Positions 21,190 through 26,013 of a stretch of DNA of 26,013 nucleotides are shown piece by piece (the first letter of the stretch is position 1; each line of letters begins with the position of its first letter). The stretch comes from CAZLKN01 sp964560135. GTDB taxonomy: Bacteria; Actinomycetota; JAICYB01. A program made the position numbers and the translations under genes. The notes beneath the pieces are model-generated. The model was given only the letters and a program-made list of their open reading frames with translations, did no database searches and was not told where the DNA came from. The stretch covers positions 1 to 26,013 of the forward strand of contig CAZLKN010000043.1 in NCBI GenBank assembly GCA_964560135.1. Direction: 5' to 3'.

Positions 21190-21804
21190 TCAACCCCGGA
21201 CGATCCCGTCCCCCATCGGACTGAAGCCGCCGCACCGTTCCTCCTCGGCCGGGTGCACGGTCGGGAGCGTCACCGGTCCCCACCGCGGGCCTTCGATCCG
21301 CGTCGCCATGTCCACGAACACCCAGCCCTCGTCCGTGACCTCGATCGGGTAGCGCCACATCCCGAACGGCGACGGCGAGCTAGGGAGCACCTCGCCCCAC
21401 AGGTTGAACGTCGAGCCGTGGATCGGATCCTCGAACAACCCCGACGGCTGGCAGAAGACCAGAGGATGGCCGAGGTGTGGGGAGCGCGCCGACAGCGCCA
21501 TGAGGTTGGCCGCCGCGACCTCGCCGTAGGGATCACGGTCCCCGGCTGGACTGTAGGGGACGAGGAACACGTGGTGTTCCTTGACGTACAGGGGCAGTTC
21601 CTGGGTCTGGATGTGGCGGTAGATGTCGGACAGCCTCCCGGCGGCGACCGGCTCGGCCCCCGGCACGCGGTTGGGCCACAGCATCGCGAGCGCGGCCGCC
21701 GTCACCGCCAGCACCAAGCCCACGACGGCCGCGAGCCACAGCCGCCCCATCGCCCGCCGATCGGGCTCGCGTGGTCCGGGCGGTTCATCGAGCGCAGCGC
21801 GCAT
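21190..21804 (-). CDS. Membrane-anchored Rieske-like protein lacking cluster ligands
   Basis: A 204-residue protein with one N-terminal membrane segment (about 22-42) and an external domain shaped like a Rieske protein: HLG.PL and DPIHGSTFNLWGEVLPSSPSP align with the two cluster-binding loops. The two cluster Cys and both disulfide Cys are gone: CTHLGC is SPHLGH (108-113) and CPCHGS is DPIHGS (126-131). His110 and His129 remain, joined by His113 and Asp126. It therefore cannot hold a normal 2Fe-2S cluster but might bind a single metal. The start ATG 21804 is set by a TAGGCT -10 box 8 bases upstream (leaderless). Only one other Cys (C118) sits between the loops; function unknown. Confidence 0.7.
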   Translation of the reverse strand: MRAALDEPPGPREPDRRAMGRLWLAAVVGLVLAVTAAALAMLWPNRVPGAEPVAAGRLSDIYRHIQTQELPLYVKEHHVFLVPYSPAGDRDPYGEVAAANLMALSARSPHLGHPLVFCQPSGLFEDPIHGSTFNLWGEVLPSSPSPFGMWRYPIEVTDEGWVFVDMATRIEGPRWGPVTLPTVHPAEEERCGGFSPMGDGIVRG

Positions 21805-21812
21805 CCCGCGCC

Positions 21813-21818
21813 AGCCTA
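21813..21818 (-). promoter_or_regulatory. -10 box of a leaderless transcript (Rieske-like gene)
   Basis: TAGGCT on the minus strand, ending 8 bases before ATG 21804; no ribosome binding site. Confidence 0.55.
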
Positions 21819-21827
21819 CCGCGGCGG

Positions 21828-21883
21828 CCCGCCTCCATCTGCCCGCCTCCTTCTCCCCGCCTCCTTCTCCAGGAGGAGGCGGG
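21828..21883. repeat. Three 14-bp tandem repeats followed by an inverted copy
   Basis: CCCGCCTCCTTCTC occurs twice (21842-21855, 21856-21869) after a diverged copy (21828-21841). The last copy is followed by AGGAGGCGGG (21874-21883), giving a 10-bp hairpin with an 8-base loop. The array sits between the divergent promoters of the Rieske-like gene and the ABC operon. It could be a regulatory or terminator-like structure, or simple slippage. Confidence 0.6.
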
Positions 21884-21922
21884 ACCGTCCGCGCGGCCGA
21901 TGGAACCACCCCCGACCCGGCC

Positions 21923-21928
21923 TAGTCT
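21923..21928 (+). promoter_or_regulatory. -10 box of the ABC/two-component operon
   Basis: TAGTCT, with transcription expected near 21935 and a leader of about 22 bases containing AAGGAGG. Confidence 0.5.
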
Positions 21929-21956
21929 CCGGTCATCGGACGACAAGGAGGACGCG

Positions 21957-22718
21957 ATGGATACGCAGACCGATACGACGGAGCGGCGACCCGCGATCCC
22001 GGCGGTGCCGGCGATCCGGGTGGAGGGGCTCACGAAGCGCTACGGCGACCGCACCGCCGTGGATGGGCTCACCTTCGACGTCGGGTGGGGCCGGATCACC
22101 GGATTCCTGGGCCCCAACGGCGCGGGCAAGAGCACGACCCTGCGGATGGTCCTCGGGCTCGTGCACCCGACCGCCGGACGGGCCCGGATCCTGGGCCACG
22201 CCTACGCCGAGCTCGAGCGTCCCGCCGAAAAGGTGGGGGCGCTCCTCGAGGCGGCGACGTTCCATCCGCGGCGCACGGCCCGCCAGCATCTGGGGATCCT
22301 CGCCGCCGCGGCCGATCTGCCGACGGACCGGGTCGATCGCGTCCTGGCGCTGACCGATCTGATCGAGGACGCCGACCGGCGCGTCGGCGCCTACTCACTC
22401 GGGATGCGCCAGCGCCTCGGACTGGCGTCGGCACTGCTCGGGGCACCCAAGGTGCTGATCCTCGACGAGCCCGCCAACGGTCTGGATCCCGCCGGGATCC
22501 GGTGGCTGCGGCGCTCCCTGCGTTCCTACGCGAGCAAGGGGCATGCCGTGCTCGTCTCGAGCCACATGCTCTCGGAGGTGTCCCAGGTGGCCGACGACCT
22601 CGTGGTCATCGACCGCGGGCGGCTCGTCACCACCGGCGGCGTGGACGAGATCGTCGGCGCCGACCACGACCTCGAGCGGGCGTTCCTGCGCCTGCTCCGA
22701 CGAAAGGAGCAGTCATGA
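21957..22718 (+). CDS. ABC transporter ATP-binding protein
   Basis: A 253-residue ATPase of the DrrA/CcmA-like exporter group. GPNGAGKST (52-60) is the Walker A motif, YSLGMRQRL carries the signature (around 146-153), VLILDE (166-171) is Walker B with the catalytic Glu, and VSSHMLSE has the switch His. The start is ATG 21957 with AAGGAGG 5 bases upstream; its stop overlaps the start of the permease (ATGA). It energises the adjacent membrane subunit. The operon then continues into a histidine kinase and response regulator, a common arrangement for antimicrobial-peptide or cell-envelope-stress exporters, but the substrate is unknown. Confidence 0.9.
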   Translation: MDTQTDTTERRPAIPAVPAIRVEGLTKRYGDRTAVDGLTFDVGWGRITGFLGPNGAGKSTTLRMVLGLVHPTAGRARILGHAYAELERPAEKVGALLEAATFHPRRTARQHLGILAAAADLPTDRVDRVLALTDLIEDADRRVGAYSLGMRQRLGLASALLGAPKVLILDEPANGLDPAGIRWLRRSLRSYASKGHAVLVSSHMLSEVSQVADDLVVIDRGRLVTTGGVDEIVGADHDLERAFLRLLRRKEQS

Positions 22719-23419
22719 GAGCCCTGATGCGAGCGGAGATCCGAAAGGTCACCACCACACGAGCCACCTACGGCATCGCCCTGGCCGGCGTCCTGGTGGT
22801 GGCGCTCGGTGTCATGCAGACCCTGAGTACGCCCGGTGAGGCCGGGCTCCCGTTGTGGGAGCGCCAGCTCTACCTCCTGGCGGTGATCAACTCGTCCCTG
22901 TTCCTGCTCATCCTCGGCATCAAGAGCGCCACCGACGAGTTCCGGCACGGCACGATCGTTCCGTCCCTCCTGGTCGCGCCACACCGGGAGCGGGTGGTGG
23001 TGGCGAAGGTGGCCGTGCACGCGGTGGTGGGTCTGGTGGTCGCCGCCGGGATGGCGGCGGTGATGACGGCGCTGTCCGTCTCCCACCTGGATGGACTGGA
23101 CGGAGCAACGCTGCGGTCCCTGGCCGGCTTCGTCCTCGCCGGAGGCCTGTGGACGGCCCTCGGCGCGGCGGTCGGCATGGTGGTACGTCACCAGGTCGCG
23201 GCGATCGTCGGAGCCATCGCCTGGGTGATGATCCTCGAACAGCTCCTCCTCGCCCGGTTCGACGGCCTGGCCGACTGGCTCCCGGTGGGGGCCGCGGGAT
23301 CGCTGGCGGAGGCGATCACCACACCGTCCATGGTCGTCGGTGGGCTCATACTGTTCCTCTATGCGGCGACGGGCGGAATCGTGGCTGCGCTGACCATGCG
23401 GCGGCGGGATGTCATCTGA
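22715..23419 (+). CDS. ABC transporter permease
   Basis: A 234-residue membrane protein with six predicted hydrophobic segments of the ABC-2 type. ATDEFRHGTIVPSLLVAPHRERVVVAKV is the conserved coupling segment, typical of exporter permeases that have one nucleotide-binding partner. ATG 22715 overlaps the stop of the ATPase (ATGA), with AAAGGAG upstream. Its 3' end overlaps the kinase start by 11 bases, so all four genes are probably one transcript. Confidence 0.88.
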   Translation: MRALMRAEIRKVTTTRATYGIALAGVLVVALGVMQTLSTPGEAGLPLWERQLYLLAVINSSLFLLILGIKSATDEFRHGTIVPSLLVAPHRERVVVAKVAVHAVVGLVVAAGMAAVMTALSVSHLDGLDGATLRSLAGFVLAGGLWTALGAAVGMVVRHQVAAIVGAIAWVMILEQLLLARFDGLADWLPVGAAGSLAEAITTPSMVVGGLILFLYAATGGIVAALTMRRRDVI

Positions 23420-24590
23420 CCGGAAACGCTCGGGTGCGGAGCCTCCCAGTGGGGCTCCGCACCGCCGCGGCTGGCGCGCCGTCGCGGTGGACGTCGTCGT
23501 GGCCGGGGCGGCCCTCGGCTTCGAGCTCGGTCCGGTGATCTCCGGGGCGCCGCCCTGGGGCCGCACCGGCTTCGGGGCATTGGCCGCCGTCCGCCTGGCC
23601 GGATTCACCCTTCCGCTCCTGCTGCGGAGGCGATATCCCCTGGCGGTGCTGGCGGTGATGAGTGCCTCCTTCGTCGGGTCCGAGCTGATCGGCCCGCCGA
23701 TCGCGATCGCCTTCTACTCCATCGGAGCCTGGAGCGACCGCCCCCTGGCGTCCCGGGTGACCGCGGTCGCCGGCGCCCTGGTGGTCACCGCAGCGCTGGT
23801 CGCCGAACGGGGCGTGTCACCGGTGGAGTCCCTGGTCCCCCTGGCGATCTTCGGGGGAGCCTGGTACCTCGGATCCCTGGCCCGGATCCGCGTCCACTAC
23901 ACCGGAATGCTGGAGGAGCGCGCGCGCGGGCTGGAGGCCGAGCGCGAGCAGGACCGTCGCCGTGCGGCCGCCGCCGAGCGCACCCGGATCGCCCGGGAGC
24001 TGCACGACATCGTGGCCCACCGGGTGAGCATGATGACCGTACAGGCGGGCGCGGCCGGTGTGGTGGTCGACCGTGACCCGGACGCCGCCCGTCGGGCGAT
24101 GGCCGCGGTCGAGAACGCGGGACGCAGCACCCTGGACGAGCTCCGCCGCCTCCTGGGCGTCCTTCGCGCCGACGAGGACGACTCCCCGGTCGGACCCGCC
24201 CCCGGGCTGGACCGGCTCTCCCGGCTGACCCAGGAGATGATCGCCGCCGGGCTCGACGTCCGGTTGACCTCGACGCCGGGATGCGACGACCTGCCCGAGG
24301 CTCTCGCCGTCTCCGCCTACCGCATCGTCCAGGAGGCCCTGACCAACGCGCTCAAGCACGGGGGGCCCGGAACCCGTGCCGACGTGAACGTCAGGCGCGA
24401 CGCCGGCACCCTCACGATCGACGTGACCGACGACGGTGCCGAGCGCCCCTCGGATCCGCTGCCGGGCGGTCACGGGCTGATCGGGATGCGGGAGCGGGCA
24501 GCAGCCTTCGGGGGCACGCTCGACGCGGGCCCGCGACCGGGCGGCGGCTACACCGTGAGCGCCCGGTTGCCCCTGGAGGCGCAGGCGTGA
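23409..24590 (+). CDS. Two-component sensor histidine kinase (HisKA_3, NarL-type)
   Basis: A 393-residue membrane kinase. Residues about 22-160 contain four to five hydrophobic segments with little outside loop, so it probably senses the membrane or the adjacent transporter. ERTRIARELHDIVAHRVSMM carries the phospho-accepting H199 of a HisKA_3 domain; EALTNALKHGG is the N-box and GHGLIGMRERAAAFGG the G-box of the ATPase domain. The start ATG 23409 lies inside the end of the permease gene. Its stop overlaps the response regulator start (GTGA). It likely phosphorylates the adjacent regulator to control this ABC operon. Confidence 0.9.
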   Translation: MSSDRKRSGAEPPSGAPHRRGWRAVAVDVVVAGAALGFELGPVISGAPPWGRTGFGALAAVRLAGFTLPLLLRRRYPLAVLAVMSASFVGSELIGPPIAIAFYSIGAWSDRPLASRVTAVAGALVVTAALVAERGVSPVESLVPLAIFGGAWYLGSLARIRVHYTGMLEERARGLEAEREQDRRRAAAAERTRIARELHDIVAHRVSMMTVQAGAAGVVVDRDPDAARRAMAAVENAGRSTLDELRRLLGVLRADEDDSPVGPAPGLDRLSRLTQEMIAAGLDVRLTSTPGCDDLPEALAVSAYRIVQEALTNALKHGGPGTRADVNVRRDAGTLTIDVTDDGAERPSDPLPGGHGLIGMRERAAAFGGTLDAGPRPGGGYTVSARLPLEAQA

Positions 24591-25246
24591 TCCGGGTCCT
24601 GGTGGTGGACGACCAAGAGCTCGTGCGGACGGGGTTCCGGATGATCCTGGAGGCCGAGCCGGACGTCGAGGTGGTCGGCGAGGCCGGCGACGGGCGGGCC
24701 GCCATCGAGGACGCGTTGCGGCTGCGCCCCGACGTCGTGCTGATGGACATCCGCATGCCCGAGGTGGACGGCCTGCTGGCCACGGAGGAGATCCTCCGCA
24801 CGCTCGACCCTGCACCGCGCGTCCTGATCCTGACCACCTTCGACCCCGACGACTACGTGTACCGGGCGTTGCGATCGGGGGCTGCGGGTTTCGTCCTCAA
24901 GGACATCCCCCCGGCCGAGCTCGTCACCGCCGTACGAACGGTGGCGCGGGGGGACGCACTGATCGCACCGTCGGTCACCCGCAGGCTCATCGAGCGCTTC
25001 GGGCGGCAGCTCACCGTGGCGGCGGACCCGCCCGGGGAGTTCGACCGGTTGACCGAGCGCGAACGCGAGGTGCTGCAGCTCGTCGCACGCGGGCGCTCCA
25101 ACGCCGAGATCGCCGCCGAGCTCCATCTGAGCCCGACCACGGTGAAGACCCACGTGTCGAGCCTGCTGCTGAAGCTGGGACTCCGCGATCGCGTGCAGGC
25201 GGTGGTCTACGCCTACGAGCACGGCGTGATCACGCCGGGCGGCTGA
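24587..25246 (+). CDS. Response regulator, NarL/LuxR family
   Basis: A 219-residue response regulator. The receiver domain has acidic D8/D9, the phosphorylation site D54 (VVLMDIRMPEVDG), the Thr in LILTTF and the Lys in VLKDIPP. Residues about 152-210 are the LuxR-type helix-turn-helix (LTEREREVLQLVARGRSNAEIAAELHLSPTTVKTHVSSLLLKLGLRDRVQAV). The start GTG 24587 overlaps the kinase stop. It is the expected output of the adjacent kinase, with the ABC operon as probable target. Confidence 0.92.
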   Translation: MIRVLVVDDQELVRTGFRMILEAEPDVEVVGEAGDGRAAIEDALRLRPDVVLMDIRMPEVDGLLATEEILRTLDPAPRVLILTTFDPDDYVYRALRSGAAGFVLKDIPPAELVTAVRTVARGDALIAPSVTRRLIERFGRQLTVAADPPGEFDRLTEREREVLQLVARGRSNAEIAAELHLSPTTVKTHVSSLLLKLGLRDRVQAVVYAYEHGVITPGG

Positions 25247-25354
25247 TCCGGCTTCGGCTGCGTCCGCTGCCGGCGGGAGCCGGTTCGCGGATCTCCTCCG
25301 TCCTCGCTTGTGCGTTTGAGAATCTGGTTGCGGCGCCGGGAGCCGGAACTCCGG

Positions 25355-25360
25355 TAGCCT
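25355..25360 (+). promoter_or_regulatory. -10 box of a leaderless transcript (secreted lysozyme-like protein)
   Basis: TAGCCT ends 8 bases before GTG 25369. The gap 25247-25354 otherwise shows only short GC-rich repeats (CGGGAGCCGG twice) and no recognisable terminator. Confidence 0.55.
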
Positions 25361-25368
25361 TGGAGTCC

Positions 25369-26007
25369 GTGCGCTATCTCCTGCGCTTGACCATCATCGT
25401 GGCGGCAATGGCCTTCCCGCTGTTCGCCGCGGGCCTCACCTCCCCCGAACCGGCGGAGGTCGTCGGGCTCGTCCAGCACACGGACGCCAACCCGGAGCCG
25501 GTTATGCTCTACTGGCCGCCGACACCGGCCCCCGGTGAGGTCGAGGCCACACCCGAGCCGACCCCGGAGCCCACCGCGGCTCCCACCGCCGCACCGACCG
25601 CCATACCGACCGCGGCACCGACCGCTGCGCCAACGTCCCCGCCGACCGCCCGCCCGACCGCTCCTCCCACGGCAGCCCCGCCGGCAGCCACACCCGCACC
25701 CACCCCCGCCCACACCTACGACCGCGAGGACGTCAAACGGCGGGTGCGATCCGCCTGGCCCGGGAACGGCGACGAGGCCATCGCGGTCGTGGACTGCGAG
25801 ACCGGCGGGAGCTTCGATCCGCGGATGACGTCCGCGAACGGGATGTACAAGGGGCTGTGGCAGTTCCACCAGCAGACCTGGGAGCGCAACGGGGGCACGG
25901 GGGACCCACGCGACGCCAGTCCCGAGGAGCAGACCCGCATCGCGTGGAACCTGTACGAGAAGCAGGGCTGGGAGCCCTGGCCCTCCTGCCGCCCCGACGC
26001 CGGGTAG
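25369..26007 (+). CDS. Secreted transglycosylase-like (Rpf/lysozyme-fold) protein with Pro/Thr-rich linker
   Basis: A 212-residue exported protein. MRYLLRLTIIVAAMAFPLFAAG is a signal peptide or membrane anchor. Residues about 48-113 are a low-complexity linker of PTAAPT-type repeats, probably cell-wall spanning. Residues about 118-207 are a lysozyme-like domain similar to resuscitation-promoting-factor and transglycosylase-like proteins: AVVDCETGGSFDP with candidate catalytic E144, SANGMYKGLWQFHQQTWERNGG, and AWNLYEKQGWEPWPSC, where C143 and C207 could form the disulfide. It should cut or remodel peptidoglycan. The start GTG 25369 is set by the -10 box 8 bases upstream; an in-frame TTG at 25360 overlaps that box. 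Confidence 0.85.
   Translation: MRYLLRLTIIVAAMAFPLFAAGLTSPEPAEVVGLVQHTDANPEPVMLYWPPTPAPGEVEATPEPTPEPTAAPTAAPTAIPTAAPTAAPTSPPTARPTAPPTAAPPAATPAPTPAHTYDREDVKRRVRSAWPGNGDEAIAVVDCETGGSFDPRMTSANGMYKGLWQFHQQTWERNGGTGDPRDASPEEQTRIAWNLYEKQGWEPWPSCRPDAG
25546..25707 (+). repeat. In-gene Pro/Thr/Ala-coding minisatellite
   Basis: Imperfect repeats of units such as CCGACCGCGGCA and CCCACCGCCGCA encode the PTAAPT-type linker of the lysozyme-like protein. Linker length is likely to vary between strains through slippage. Confidence 0.7.
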
Positions 26008-26013
26008 CGGCAC

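Noticed and set aside
25546..25707. Short repeats that could be mistaken for a CRISPR array
   Set aside because: The repeats are contiguous and in frame with a Pro/Thr/Ala linker, with no unique spacers.

Overview
The window is very GC-rich, densely packed DNA from a Gram-positive, actinobacterial-type chromosome, probably a deep-branching member of the Actinomycetota. The evidence is a SepH (DUF3071) gene, a principal sigma factor with a Lys/Ala-rich N-terminus, a GlnR-like regulator joined to glnA, a CGAAC-N4-GTTCG LexA box, and many genes whose -10 box lies 6-8 bases before the start codon (leaderless mRNAs). I see no insertion sequence, phage gene, CRISPR array, rRNA or tRNA. No gap between genes exceeds about 155 bases.

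Layout. 1-2496: partial sepH (-), a 65-aa CxxC protein (-), a YjbQ-family protein (+), then a two-gene minus-strand operon of a DsbA-like protein and a zinc-ribbon protein. 2578-5830: a LexA-box-controlled exonuclease/GIY-YIG nuclease and the principal sigma factor. 5847-9541: a minus-strand sulfane-sulfur operon (ArsR-rhodanese repressor, metallo-beta-lactamase with two rhodaneses, MFS transporter with a molybdopterin-oxidoreductase-like tail) with a clear promoter and operator. 9601-12493: Gfo/Idh/MocA oxidoreductase, alpha/beta hydrolase and M19 dipeptidase, overlapping and leaderless. 12551-13758: a second hydrolase plus CsaA. 13814-17404 (+): M20 peptidase, cupredoxin lipoprotein, CPBP protease, then a CPA1 antiporter. 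17492-18421 (+): TusA-like protein and a CPWS DsbA-like protein. 18431-21116 (-): Uma2 nuclease, then glnA with its overlapping GlnR-like regulator. 21190-21804 (-): a Rieske-like membrane protein without cluster ligands. 21957-25246 (+): ABC exporter plus two-component system. 25369-26007 (+): a secreted lysozyme-like protein.

The most notable observation is the gene at 1885-2496 (-). Its coding frame, ribosome binding site and homology to the DsbA family run straight through an in-frame TGA placed exactly where the catalytic Cys belongs (compare the CPWS paralogue at 17747-18421). A 7-bp hairpin with a GGUCUG loop starts 13 bases after the TGA, as in bacterial SECIS elements. This is most simply read as a selenoprotein that ordinary annotation would truncate at an internal GTG.

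Sulfur/thiol chemistry recurs in several separate units (Sec/DsbA, MBL-rhodanese, ArsR-rhodanese, TusA, CPWS-DsbA). Nitrogen control (glnA with GlnR-like regulator and a GlnR-type box) and an SOS-type repair gene complete a housekeeping-rich region. Functions are inferred from sequence motifs recognised by eye; no database search was run.
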